Source of the DNA: Cohnella ginsengisoli
Lineage (GTDB): Bacteria > Bacillota > Bacilli > Paenibacillales > Paenibacillaceae
Reading direction: 5' to 3'
NCBI RefSeq assembly: GCF_029525555.1
Contig: NZ_JAPDHZ010000003.1
Location: 1,302,001-1,366,000 of the forward strand
Length of the DNA stretch: 64,000 nt
Part shown: one piece after another, positions 36,753 to 46,640 of the stretch
Layout of the letters: every line of letters begins with the position of its first letter
How positions within the stretch are numbered: the first letter of the stretch is position 1
The notes under the pieces: model-generated
Told to the model about the DNA's origin: nothing
The model's input: only the letters and a program-made list of their open reading frames with translations
Database searches by the model: none
Program-made: the position numbers and the translations under genes

Positions 36753-39700
36753 TTACTGTCCGACGTACACCTTCAGCCAGCCGTCGCCGATGCCCGACTC
36801 GTCGATCCACTTGCCGCCGCTGTACTTGCCGTACTTCAGGCTGGCGTTCACCTCGGACGTGCTCCACTCGTAGTTGGCGTAGTCCGAGTTTTTGGATTGA
36901 CCGAGCACGATCGCATACGTCGTGCCGCTCGCAAGACCGCTGTACGCCAGCGGTGCGCTCACGACGGCGAAGTCTTCGCCGATCGCGGACGCTTTGACGG
37001 TCGCGGTCGCGAGCGCGCTGCCCGTCGGCTTGCTGTCCTTTGTCGCGTACAGGCTGACGGTGAGGTCGGCCGGCCCGTTGTACTTTTTAACTTTGACCTC
37101 GACCTTCGTCAGCTTCTTGTTGGCGTTGGCCGCGAACGTCTGATAGCGCTTGACCTGGTCGCTCGTCTCGCCGAACGTGAAGCCGTCCGTACCGTTATGC
37201 GAAATATCGATGACGGACGCGGAGGACTGCCCCGGCGTCGTCGCGGTGACCAATGCGGTCCAACCGCTCGTGCCCGCGGCGTTGACTGCACGCACGCGGT
37301 ACTTGTGCGTTGAGCCGGCCGTCAGGCCGCTGTGCGTGTAAGACACGCCCGTCGACGACACATATGTCGATGAACCGTCGATCTCGATCTGATAGCCGGT
37401 CGCACCCGTCACGGCCGTCCAGCCGAGCGAGATCGACGTGCTGCTTGCCGCCGTTGAGGTCAGACCCGTCGGCACCGCCGGCGGCTGCGGCTGATTTTGG
37501 CCGGTTTTCGCAGTTGCGACTGCGCTCCAGGCGCCTGCGCCGGCCGCATTTACAGCACGTACCCGGTACGCGTGCGTCGAGCCGGCGGCAAGACCGCCGT
37601 GCGTGTACGACGCGGCCGTCGTCGAAATGTATGCCGCCGCCCCGTCGATCTCAACCTGATAGCCGGTCGCGCCCGTGACGGCCGTCCAGCCGAGCGAGAT
37701 CGACGTGCTGCTCGCCGCCGTCGCGGTCAGACCCGTCGGCACCGCCGGCGGCTGCGGTTGCGGATCCGCGCTCTGCGCAACGTACAGCTTCGTCCAGCCG
37801 TCCCCGATATTGGACTCGTCTACATACGCCGAGCCTGTAAACTTGCCGAAGTCATAGTCGCCGCTCACATCCGCGCCGGCGAGCCATTCGTAAATGCCAT
37901 CGTTGCCCGAGCCGCTCTGACCGAGCACGATTGCATACTTTTTGCCGCTTTGCAGGCCGCTGTACTTCAGCGCCGCCGGCAGCGCCTTAAAGTCTTCGTT
38001 CGCCGAGCCGGCCGCGATCGTCGCGGTCGCCAGCGGATTGCCCGTCGGCTTGCTCTCGCTCGTGGCGTACAGCGATACCGTTACGTTGCCCGCATTGCCG
38101 AACTTGCGAAGCATGACCTCGATGCCCGTCAGTACCGGATACGAATCGGCGACAAACGTCTGATAACGTCTTACCTGGTCGGAAGATTGGCCGAACGTGT
38201 AGCCGTCGGTCCCGGCATGCGAGAGGTCGATGACGCTCGTCGGCGGCGCGACCGGCGTCTTCGCCGTTACCGGCGCGCTCCACCCGCTCGTGCCGCCGCT
38301 GTTGGAAGCGCGCACCCTGTACGTATGCGTGGAGACAGCCGCCAGCCCTTTGTGCGCATAAGCCGTCTGCATGGCCGCATTTACGACCGTGCCGTCTACC
38401 TCGAGCTCGTACTTGGTCGCCCGCTCGGCTTCGCCCCAGCTCACCGCGATCGCAAAGGCGCTCGTGGGCTCGGCTTTAAGACCCGGCGGCGCAGCCGGAG
38501 GCAGCGGCGGAACATCCGTCTTGCCGGTCGCCAAGGCGCTCCAGTCGCTTGTGCCGAGCGAATTCCTCGCTCTGACGCGGTAGGCGTGCTCGGTACCCGA
38601 CAACAGGCCCTCATGCGTGAAGGAGAGCGCCGGTCCGTTGTCCCGCACCGTGCCGTTCACCTCGATATCGTAGCCCGTCGCGCCCGGCGCGCGGCTCCAG
38701 CTCACCTGCATGGACGTCGTACCCGCGGCTGCGGCGGAGACGGCAGCCGGCGCGGCCGGCGGCTCGGTCGGCGCGGCCGGCGCGCTTACGAATTTGGCGA
38801 GCAGCTTGATATATCCCGATTGGTAATAGATGCCGTTCTCGGTAATCTCCCAGGAATTGTCCATGTGGCCCGGCCATTTCATGACGATGCCGTTCCAGTC
38901 TTTGTACATCTTCTGCGCAGGCTGCCCCTGCGGCGGCGATTGGTTGCCCGAATATTGCTCGCTCGGTCCGCCAGGCACGAATCCCGGAGGCGCGCTGTCC
39001 CACGGCGAACCGTCCGCGAACCAGCTGTGATAGATTTCCTTGATCGAGTTTTCCGCGCCGTAAGCGCCCATGTTCGTCAGGTACGTATAGGCTTGCGGAT
39101 TGACGCCGTGGAAGTAATGAAGTACGTTTTGCGCCTTTTTTATTGAAGTTGTCCCGCTTCTGCGGATTGATATCGTACTGGACGAAATCGTAGGAAGAAG
39201 CGCCTGCGCGCGCTCTCACCTGCAAGCTTCCCCAGTGGTACGAGAAGTCCGGCACGTAGGAGCGGTACAGATCCTCGTTGTCTACGAACGCCTGCGTGAA
39301 GTCGTGCAGATCGCGGCGCTCCAGAATATGCGCTCGGACGGCCGGATCGGCGTTCGGCAGCGTCGTATAGAACATGACGCCGTCCGCCTGCTCGCCGTAG
39401 TACAGGCCCCAATAAGCGTCTGACATCGGCCAGGTCGTCGTATAATTGGTTTTAAAATAGGTATGGTACGACTGGTCGCCCGTCAGCGCAAACAGGTACG
39501 CGGCCGCGACCGTCGCCACCTGCGCCTGCTGCGCGAGCGCCATGTCGGCATCGCCGGCTTCGATCTCCCCATGGTCGGCGTTGGCCGTCTTCGGATTGTT
39601 CTGGTACCAGCTCCACGCCTTGATCGCGCGGGCCTTCAGATCGTCGGCATAGCCGCGCAGCGTCGGGAACTGGCCGAGCGTGACCGCCGCATGGGCAAAG

Positions 39701-40663
39701 TTGAGCGCCGTAACGATCGTCGACGCCGACGTCTTGGGCAGATAGTAGCGGCGAACGGTAATCTTGCTCGGCGGATTGCTGAATTCGCCGATTTTGCCGG
39801 ACGAGGGGACGCCCACCTTCATAAGTACGCCGCCGTCGCTCTCCTGCATCTTTTTCAGCCAATCCAGCTCCCACTTCACTTCATCGATGACGTCGGGAAT
39901 GCCGTTGCCGGATTCAGGAATGTTGTAGTCGTCGGTGAAAATGTCGGGCTTCTGCTCGTACGCCGTCAGCAGCTCGTTGATCGGCTGCGCCGTGTAAGTT
40001 ACGTACTTGTTGAAGTCGCCCGCATCCATCCAACCGCCCGACAGGTCGCGTTCGGTGGCGGCATTGTTGCGGTCGAGCACGCTGCGCGCCTGCGTGTCCT
40101 GATAGGGTCCGACGAACGCCGCATCGTCCGCAAAAGCCGCGCCGGCATGCTGCGCCAGGTGAGGCGTGCCGATCCGCTGATAGTAATACGTCTTGATCGC
40201 CGCCTTGAGCACGTCCTTGTAGACGTCGGGCGAGATCGTGAAGTCATAGGATTTGAAATTGTTCGCGGGATCGTATATATAGTAATCCCCGGTCGCCGTG
40301 ACTTCGGAAAAATCGAACCACCAGCCGCGGTCGCCCGACTTCTCCTGCGTCTTTCCGTCGTTCCAAACCTTCGGCGCGCCGCTGAACGCGACCGAATCGT
40401 CGGACACCCGGCGCACCTCCAGCGTCCCGCCTGGCGTATAAGCGTCCGAGGCATTGTAGCCGACCTGCGGATCGACGAGCACGGCCGTCTTGTCTCCGTC
40501 CGGCAAGTAGCCGAACTGGTCGATCATGATATATTTTTGCACGGTGGCCCCGGGCACGGCGGCTTCGGCCTTCGCCCCGGGCGCCGGCCAACTGCCCGCG
40601 AACAGGCATAGGCTTAACAAGGCCAGCAACAGGCTTTTTTTGATTGCGTTTGCGTATCTTCAT
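36753..40663 (-). CDS. Secreted GH9 endoglucanase with fibronectin III and paired beta-sandwich modules; two +1 frameshifts
   Basis: About 1302 residues after restoration. ATG 40663 follows GGAGGAG. The signal peptide (LLLALLSLCLFAGSWPAP) is restored by reading T7 at 40635-40641 as T6. An Ig-like CelD_N domain (YIMIDQFGYLPDGDKTAVLV) precedes the GH9 barrel, with catalytic Asp in GGWMDAGDFNKY and Glu in SWEITENGIYYQ. T6 at 39136-39141 should be T5, joining RDNFNKK to AQNVLHYFHGVNPQ. The C-terminal half is FN3-FN3-module-FN3-FN3-module, where the module of about 160 residues begins VIDLSH or VIDISH. It hydrolyses cellulose or related beta-glucans outside the cell. Confidence 0.92.
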
Positions 40664-41098
40664 CGGATCTCCTCCATACATTGTCTCGCAATAATCTTGA
40701 TAATAGCGTTGGCACTCTGTTCCCTTTTGCAGCCGCTCCCGCAGACATGCGCGTCGGCTCATCAAGCCGTTCAACCGCTTAGACGGTCGACATCCCCTCC
40801 CCCCTCTTCATCGCGCATAGAACCGTTAATTTCCATCTGTACCGCGAGCCGGATTTTGCCTTTTTTAACGATATCCCCTTCACTCAGGCACGGGCCTCAA
40901 CCCCCCGCATTCCCTGTTTTGATTGGACTATTCTAGCTCCACTGCCTGTCATTCAGACAGTTACGCAGGTCATCGGATTCGTCATCTTTTCCCAGGATCG
41001 GACAAGCTTGCTGCGTCATTTCGCCGGGAACAGACACGTGCACGGGGGTAAGGGCAATGGCGATAGCAATGCCGGATGACTGTCAGCCTTCCTGTCTG
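40664..41098. other. Leader and upstream region of the GH9 gene
   Basis: About 435 bases without a gene. It contains a weak cre-like word at 40701-40714 and C/T-rich segments. No clear SigA promoter was found. Confidence 0.35.
40701..40714 (+). promoter_or_regulatory. Weak cre-like site upstream of the GH9 gene
   Basis: TAATAGCGTTGGCA fits TGNAANCGNTNNCA except at two fixed positions. It is about 40 bases upstream of the GH9 start codon. Catabolite control of a cellulase would be expected, but the match is imperfect. Confidence 0.25.
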
Positions 41099-41099
41099 T

Positions 41100-41380
41100 T
41101 TGTCTGTGCGGAGGGGATACCGTTCAAACGGTGGAAAACGTGTATTCCTGTGCGAAGGGGATACCGTTCAAACGGTGGAAAACGTGTATTCCTGTGCGGA
41201 GGGGATACCATTCAAACGGTCGAAAACGTGTATTCCTGTGCGAAGGGGATACCGTTCAAACGGTGGAAAACGTGTATTCCTGTGCGGAGGGGATACCGTT
41301 CAAACGGTGGAAAACGTGTATTCCTGTGCGAAGGGGATACCGTTCAAACGGCGGAAACACACACGTTCCTATGCGGAGGG
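41100..41380. repeat. Tandem array, 44-bp unit, six copies
   Basis: GATACC starts at 41116, 41160, 41204, 41248, 41292 and 41336, an exact 44-base period. Each unit contains the hairpin CCGTTCAAACGG, then TGGAAAACGTGTATTCCTGT and GCGRAGGGG. The G/A variant in GCGGAGG/GCGAAGG alternates almost regularly between copies. The last copy decays. It lies between two genes on the minus strand: downstream of the M20 gene and upstream of GH9. Confidence 0.92.
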
Positions 41381-41398
41381 CAGTATCTATCGATATAA

Positions 41399-41435
41399 CA
41401 AAAAAAACCGACGCAGGGTCTTTCTTGCGTCGGCT
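41399..41435 (-). terminator. Intrinsic terminator after the M20 amidohydrolase gene
   Basis: An 8-bp stem (41408-41415 with 41426-41433), followed on the minus strand by TTTTTTTGTT. Confidence 0.85.
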
Positions 41436-41462
41436 TCACTACATAAAAGCCTATATGTTCTT

Positions 41463-42787
41463 TTATTCCCAGCCCCGCTCCAAAAAAAGCAACGGCCGCC
41501 CGCGCGTGCAGCTTGGCTCCGAGCGCGATCGCGCGTTCGTCCAGGTCGAACGACGGATGGTGGAGCGGATGGACGATACCCCGCGCCTCGTCGCGCACGC
41601 CGATGAGCAGCATGGCGCCGGGCGCCTTGTCGAGATAGTAGGCGAAGTCTTCGCCGGCCAGGCTCGGCTGGTCCAGCACATGAACCTGATCCGCGCCGAA
41701 CACGTCCGCGCCCGCACCCGCCGCGAGTTCGACCGCGGCGGCGTCGTTGATCAGCGCCTTGCCCATGCGGAAGCTCGGCTCGACGGTGCCGCCGAAGCGG
41801 TCGGCGCAAGCAGACGCGCAGCGCTCGAGCACGAACCGGATCCGCTTCACCGTCGCATCGCTGAAGGCGCGGTAGGTGCCGAGCACCTCCGCGGTGTCCG
41901 CGATGACATTGCCTGCGGTACCCGCTTGCAGCTTGCCGAATGCGAAGGACACCGGCTCGAGCGGGTCGGACGCGACCGCGACGGCGCTATTCGCCTCAAC
42001 GGCGAAGTGCGCGGCCATGAGCAGCGCGTCCGCAGCCAGATGCGGGGCCCCATGATGGCCGGACCGTCCGCGGAACGTGAAGCGGAAATGCGAGGATGCC
42101 GCCATCGCCTCTCGCCGGTGAATCGCCAAGCCGCCGGTTTCCAGTCCCGGCCAGACGTGCAGCGCAAATGCCGCGTCGATGCCGTCCGCCGCCCCGCTCT
42201 CGACGAGATCGCGTCCGCCGCTGCGCAGCTCGCCGTCCACCGGACTCGGCGCGGCTCCCTCTTCGGCGGGCTGAAATACGAACCGTACCGTCCCCGCCAG
42301 CCGTTCGCGCTCCCGGCTTAGACCGTAAGCGGCCGCGAGCAGCATCGCCGTATGCGCGTCATGGCCGCAGGCATGCATCGCCCCCCTCGATCTCGGCCCC
42401 GTATTCGCGGCCCTCGATCTCCCGGATCGGGAGCGCATCCATGTCCGCGCGCAGCAGCACGGTCCGTCCCGGCTTGCCGCCACGCAGCACGCCGACGACG
42501 CCTTTGCCGAAGTGGTCGCCGACGCCCTCCTGCACCTCCAGTCCATACTCGCGCAGCAGCTGCGCGACGCGTGCGGCCGTCCTGCCGACGTCGAACAGCA
42601 GCTCGGGAAAACGGTGAAATTCCCGCCGAAGCGAGATCCATTCCGCCTCCCGCTCCTCGATCGCGCGGCAGACGGCGTCGACGTCCAAGCCAGGACTCCC
42701 CTGCACCACATGAAGCGTCTGCTCCCAGCCTGTCGACTCGGGACTGCACGAAGCTGTCGATGACACTGGATTAGCCGATAAAACCAT
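41463..42787 (-). CDS. M20-family amidohydrolase/aminoacylase; two +1 frameshifts
   Basis: About 440 residues from ATG 42787 (a GTG at 42796 is also in frame). A dinuclear-metal hydrolase of the M20D type, which cleaves N-acyl amino acids or similar amides. Landmarks: SLRREFHRFPELLFD, LLRADMDALPI, MHACGHDAHTAMLL, FQPAEEG and a late SLAGEDFAYYLDKAPGAM. C6 at 42381-42386 should be C5, which joins the ADMDALPI and MHACGHDAHT parts; A7 at 41482-41488 should be A6, giving the short end AFLERGWE. The first 40 residues are atypical, and the true start could be later. It is followed by a terminator and the 44-bp array. Confidence 0.85.
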
Positions 42788-42916
42788 TTTTCCCACCCGC
42801 TTACTATGTTTTATATGGTCACGACTGTACCACCCCGGCGTCCCGGCGTCAATCTGCGGGCTTATCGGAATTTTCTATCGGTCCGCGCTTCTTCTATATC
42901 CAGGCAGCCCCGCCCT

Positions 42917-43882
42917 CTAAGCGTCGGTTCGAAGCACGATTTTGCCGCGCGCCCGCCGGCTTTCGCTTAGCGCATGCGCGCTCGCCGATTCCGCGAGCGG
43001 CATCGATGCGCCTATCTCGACCCTTAGATCTCCGGTGACGATCAGCTCTCCGATCCACTTGAGTCTGTCAGCGTCGAATGGCGCCATGCGCAGCGCCTGC
43101 ACGCGAGCCCCGACGTTCTCAGCCAGCTCCGCCGAGTACTGCCCCCAACCGATTGGCACGAGCGTGCCGTCCTTGCGAACGGCCCGGACAAGGTCGTCCG
43201 TCCGCTCCCCGCCGAACGTATCAATGACAGCGTCCGCCGCTCCTTCGAGCTCTCTCCAATCGTCCGTCGTATAGTCAAAGACGCTGTCGGCGCCGAGCGA
43301 CTCCGCGAATGCGCGGTTGCGGCCCGACGTCACGGCGATGACGCGAGCGCCTGCGAGCTTCGCGAACTGCACGGCGAAGTGACCGACGCCGCCGGACGCG
43401 CCGTTAATCAGCGCCGTCCGGCCAGGCGCGAGCAGCGCCTGCTCATGCACGGCGGTCCATGCGGTGAATGCGGACATCGGCACGCCCGCGGCTTGTTCGT
43501 CGTCGAGCGCCCCCGGCAGCGGCGCAAGTCGTGACTCGGGAACGGCCGCATATTCCGCGTAAGCGCCTGCCGTCGCCGTCATTCCATAGACGCGGTCTCC
43601 GGCGCGGTATCGCTCAGCTCCCGGCCCTGCCGCTTCGACGACGCCAGCCAGATCGTAGCCCGGCGTGAACGGCAGCGTTAACGCCAAGCCGAACTTTTCC
43701 ATGGCCCAACCCGAGCGCATCTGCCAGTCTCCGGGATTGACCCCCGACGCGCGCACGCGCACGAGCACTTCGCCCGGCCCTGCTACCGGCCGAGCCACCT
43801 GCTCCAAGCGCAGCGTATCCGGTGGGCCGTATGCGTGGAAGCGCACTGCGTTCATCCGTGTCATCCCGTAATATCCGTCCAT
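42917..43882 (-). CDS. NADP-dependent quinone oxidoreductase/zinc-free alcohol dehydrogenase
   Basis: 321 residues from ATG 43882 (AGGGA at nine bases); ATG 43855 (MNAVRFHAYG) is an alternative. A medium-chain dehydrogenase without zinc ligands: VRASGVNPGDWQMRSG, FTPGYDLAGVVEAAGPG, the nucleotide-binding INGASGGVGHFAVQFAKLAG and a C-terminal GKIVLR. Such enzymes reduce quinones or enones using NADPH. It is divergent from a TetR gene with a palindrome between them, so the regulator probably controls it in response to a toxic small molecule. Confidence 0.88.
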   Translation of the reverse strand: MDGYYGMTRMNAVRFHAYGPPDTLRLEQVARPVAGPGEVLVRVRASGVNPGDWQMRSGWAMEKFGLALTLPFTPGYDLAGVVEAAGPGAERYRAGDRVYGMTATAGAYAEYAAVPESRLAPLPGALDDEQAAGVPMSAFTAWTAVHEQALLAPGRTALINGASGGVGHFAVQFAKLAGARVIAVTSGRNRAFAESLGADSVFDYTTDDWRELEGAADAVIDTFGGERTDDLVRAVRKDGTLVPIGWGQYSAELAENVGARVQALRMAPFDADRLKWIGELIVTGDLRVEIGASMPLAESASAHALSESRRARGKIVLRTDA

Positions 43883-43916
43883 TTCTTGTCCATCCCTTTT
43901 CCCTCTTTCCGCTCCA

Positions 43917-43946
43917 TTGTGCGCCAACTGCGCGCTCGCTTATAAT
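43917..43946 (+). promoter_or_regulatory. Promoter of the tetR gene
   Basis: TTGTGC (43917-43922), 18 bases, TATAAT (43941-43946). The predicted start of transcription falls just before the palindrome at 43957. Confidence 0.55.
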
Positions 43947-43956
43947 GTAGCGTGCC

Positions 43957-43971
43957 GAACGCATCGCGTTC
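43957..43971. promoter_or_regulatory. Probable TetR operator
   Basis: Perfect palindrome GAACGC-ATC-GCGTTC, with partial outward extension (TGCC on the left, GGCA on the right). It lies at the start of the tetR transcript and between the divergent genes, the usual place for autoregulation and control of the neighbour. Confidence 0.5.
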
Positions 43972-44043
43972 AATCGGCAATGACGGCGATTCGGCCGTTA
44001 ACGGACACAACCCCGATATTGTCGGGAAACGGAGGTCGCGGGC

Positions 44044-44679
44044 ATGAGTACGGACATGGATGCGGACAGGGGTACGAGCATTAACGCAGCTGCGAGTCAA
44101 CGGGACAGACGTTCCAGAAGGACGGTCAGACTGCTGAAGCAGTCATTCCGCGAGCTGGTCGAGGAAAAGGGATTCGAGGCCGTGACGGTGCGGGATATCG
44201 CCGAGCGTGCGGACGTCAATCGGGGCACTTTTTATGCCCACTTCCCTGACAAATACGGCCTGCTTGATCTGATCATCCGCGAAAAGCTGCATACGCTGCT
44301 CGGCAGCCGGCTCGGGCCGGACGCGGGCTGGCGCCGCAGCGACCTGCGGCTCGCGATCGCCGCCGCGCTCGACCACTTCGCGGATGTTTACAGCGGCTGC
44401 CGACGGCGCGAATCGTTCCATCCGCTGTTCGAGCAGGCGGTCCAACAGGAGCTGGCCGCCCTGTTCCGACGGTGGCTCGCAGCCGTGCCCGCGCCTCCAG
44501 AAGCTTGGCCGGTCCCTGCCATGACCGTGGCATCCGCGGCCAGCTGGGCGATCTTCGGGGCGGCCAACGAATGGGCCCGCGAAAAGCAAGCCGTGTCGGC
44601 CGAAGACATGTCCGATCGCTTGCTTGCCGTCATACTCGGCGGCGCCGCGGCGCTGACGCCCGGCGGGCTGCCGGATTGA
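44044..44679 (+). CDS. TetR-family transcriptional regulator
   Basis: 211 residues from ATG 44044, which follows GGAGGTCG. The N-terminal helix-turn-helix reads TVRDIAERADVNRGTFYAHF, preceded by a long basic arm (QRDRRSRRTVRLLKQSF). The C-terminal ligand domain is helical with a TetR_C-like pattern. It is divergent from the quinone oxidoreductase and probably represses it together with itself through the palindrome at 43957-43971. Confidence 0.88.
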   Translation: MSTDMDADRGTSINAAASQRDRRSRRTVRLLKQSFRELVEEKGFEAVTVRDIAERADVNRGTFYAHFPDKYGLLDLIIREKLHTLLGSRLGPDAGWRRSDLRLAIAAALDHFADVYSGCRRRESFHPLFEQAVQQELAALFRRWLAAVPAPPEAWPVPAMTVASAASWAIFGAANEWAREKQAVSAEDMSDRLLAVILGGAAALTPGGLPD

Positions 44680-44704
44680 TCGCGATCGGCAGCCTTATGC
44701 GTCT

Positions 44705-45631
44705 CTACTCGACGTCGGGATAAACGGTCGTTCCGCCCTCGTCGGTTTGGATTTTAAGGCTGTAATCCTTTCCGGAAGCGAGCGCGTCCGGCAGCTTGCC
44801 CGCCACTTTCCACTCGCCGTCGCGCACGTCGGATTTTCCGGTCCATAGAACGGCGTCGCCCTTCGACAGCGTCACGGTCGCCGATTGCGAACGGCTGCCA
44901 TGCCCGCTCACCGCAAAAGCCTCCCCTAATTTCAACTTTTCCGGATACTCGTATTTCTGTACAGACGGCATCCAAACCTTGTAATCCTCGTTTAAAAACC
45001 GATAAAGTTCGGCGGACTCCGCGAAAACGGCTGCCGACTCCGATCCGGCTGCTCCATCCTCGATAACTACGCGATCGACCGCATCTTCGCAGCGTAAATT
45101 CACGTTGCCCTTCTCAAACTTTGTTGTCGTGCAGCGCCAAGCCGGCCGTACGACGATCAGGCGTCCGTCCCGAAGCTCTACGTTAACCGCCATACTGCGG
45201 TCTTTGATCGGAGTGGCGAGTCCGGTACCTTCGATCGGCCGCGCCGCTTCGATCCAGCCGGTCAGCAGCGAGATGCGCTCTTCGTCGCGATCCGGGTACA
45301 GCGTCGCAGCCAAATCGGACAGGAGGGGCCATGTCATATAGATCCACTTGATGTCCGAAGCTTCGGCGCGCTCGCTCAGCACACGGGACGCCAACTCCGG
45401 CTTCGGTTCGGCCGAAGGACCGACGCTCGGCACCGGCTTGTACGACGGTACGGCCGCTACCACTTCCTCCGTCCGTAACGCTTCGCCCCCTTTTACCGCG
45501 CTGCTGCCGGAAGCCGCTCCATTTTGCGCGCCTGACTGACAAGCGGACAAAAATATCACGGACAGCAGAATAGCTGCAGCCATCCAGCGAATACGCCGGC
45601 CCCTTCTCTTGTCTTCGCATCGTCGCTCCAT
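44705..45631 (-). CDS. Uncharacterised lipoprotein
   Basis: 308 residues. A long positively charged n-region (RRCEDKRRGRRIRW) precedes a hydrophobic stretch and a lipobox with Cys at residue 31 (IFLSACQ). A low-complexity linker follows, then a domain with IKWIYMTWPLLSDLAATLYPDRDE and a C-terminal beta-rich half (GKSDVRDGEWKVAGKLP). No enzyme motif or known family is recognised. It is convergent with tetR and downstream of an AraC gene on the same strand. Confidence 0.7.
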   Translation of the reverse strand: MERRCEDKRRGRRIRWMAAAILLSVIFLSACQSGAQNGAASGSSAVKGGEALRTEEVVAAVPSYKPVPSVGPSAEPKPELASRVLSERAEASDIKWIYMTWPLLSDLAATLYPDRDEERISLLTGWIEAARPIEGTGLATPIKDRSMAVNVELRDGRLIVVRPAWRCTTTKFEKGNVNLRCEDAVDRVVIEDGAAGSESAAVFAESAELYRFLNEDYKVWMPSVQKYEYPEKLKLGEAFAVSGHGSRSQSATVTLSKGDAVLWTGKSDVRDGEWKVAGKLPDALASGKDYSLKIQTDEGGTTVYPDVE

Positions 45632-45697
45632 CGATCATCGCCCCTTTGACCCTTCAACGATACGCGACGGTTAAAAGTTGCCGTTCACCGGAAGCGT

Positions 45698-46522
45698 TCA
45701 ATCGTTTCCCGGCAGACCGTACAGCCGCCTGAACTGCTCCGGACTGAACCCCGTCGCCTTCTTGAACACGGCGCCGAAGTAGCTGGCGTTGTCGAACCCG
45801 ACATCCCGCGCGACCTCGTGCATCCGCCTGCCCGGCGCGCCGAACATAAGCTGCTTGGCCCGTCCGATGCGCTGCAGATTGACGTACTGCAGCGGCCGCA
45901 TTTGAACCGTCTTCTGGAACAGACGGCACAAATACTGCGGCGACACCCCCGCAGCCTCCGCGAGTTCGCCGAGCGAGAGCGCCCGGTGCAGATTGTCCTC
46001 GATATAAGCGACGATCGGCTTCATACGGTTCAGGTCCTGCTCCCGGTTGCCTGCCGTCTGCATGCGTCCTAACTCTAGCAGCAGGGCATATAGGCCATGA
46101 GATCGCTCCAGATTCGCCTCGTACGAGAGCGAATCGCCCTCGAGCATCGCCTCGAACGGTCCCAGCAGCCCTCCTTCCGCCAGCCTGCCGCCTCCCGAAG
46201 CACGCCAACCGGCGTAATGCAGCAGCGCGCCCGCTTCCCTGCCGCTGAACGCGACCCACGCCATCTCCCACGGCTTCGAGACGGGGCGGTACGAATGCCG
46301 GACGCCGGGATACAGGACGAACGCTTCACCGGGACCGACGCGGATGGTTCGCCCCTCCACGATATACTCGCCTGCGCCACGAATCGTCTGGTGCAGCTGA
46401 TAGTCGGGGAAGCCGTCCTCGCGCTCGGTCTCCGGCTGGTGCTCCCAATAACCGATCGAAGTCACGTACACCGGGAGCAGCGACGTCCGGTCCGTCCGGC
46501 AGAACAGCATTTTGCTTCTCAA
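45698..46522 (-). CDS. AraC-family regulator, probably of the adjacent beta-galactosidase
   Basis: About 274 residues from a TTG at 46522; ATG 46510 is an alternative, and neither has a strong ribosome site. The N-terminal cupin sugar-binding domain includes VGPGEAFVLYPGVRHSYRP. The C-terminal AraC domain has two helix-turn-helix units (SLGELAEAAGVSPQYLCRLF and MHEVARDVGFDNASYFGAVF, ending FRRLYGLPGND). It is divergent from lacZ, 119 bases apart, with a palindrome in the gap, so it is the likely activator of lacZ. Confidence 0.88.
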   Translation of the reverse strand: MRSKMLFCRTDRTSLLPVYVTSIGYWEHQPETEREDGFPDYQLHQTIRGAGEYIVEGRTIRVGPGEAFVLYPGVRHSYRPVSKPWEMAWVAFSGREAGALLHYAGWRASGGGRLAEGGLLGPFEAMLEGDSLSYEANLERSHGLYALLLELGRMQTAGNREQDLNRMKPIVAYIEDNLHRALSLGELAEAAGVSPQYLCRLFQKTVQMRPLQYVNLQRIGRAKQLMFGAPGRRMHEVARDVGFDNASYFGAVFKKATGFSPEQFRRLYGLPGND

Positions 46523-46579
46523 CTGGCATCGCTCGTTTCATATTTTTATAGTTCTGAATAAAATCCTTTTATATAACCA

Positions 46580-46600
46580 CTCTATCATAGAGACTATAAT
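46580..46600 (+). promoter_or_regulatory. lacZ promoter region with a palindrome
   Basis: CTCTAT-C-ATAGAG (46580-46592) is a perfect inverted repeat just upstream of TATAAT (46595-46600). No TTGACA-like -35 is present, which fits an activated promoter. The palindrome could be the regulator's site or merely a chance symmetry. Confidence 0.4.
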
Positions 46601-46640
46601 GTGAATATATTAACGACACCACCGAAGAGGAGCGCTGCCA

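Noticed and set aside
37497..39146. 549-residue frame antisense to the GH9 modules
   Set aside because: Arg-rich shadow of repetitive FN3 coding sequence.
41100..41380. CRISPR array
   Set aside because: The whole 44-bp unit is repeated; there are no variable spacers and no cas genes nearby.
41057..41606. Overlapping plus-strand frames that look like a repeat protein
   Set aside because: They translate the 44-bp array, which stays open in all three frames because 44 is not a multiple of three. No ribosome site or signal sequence fits.
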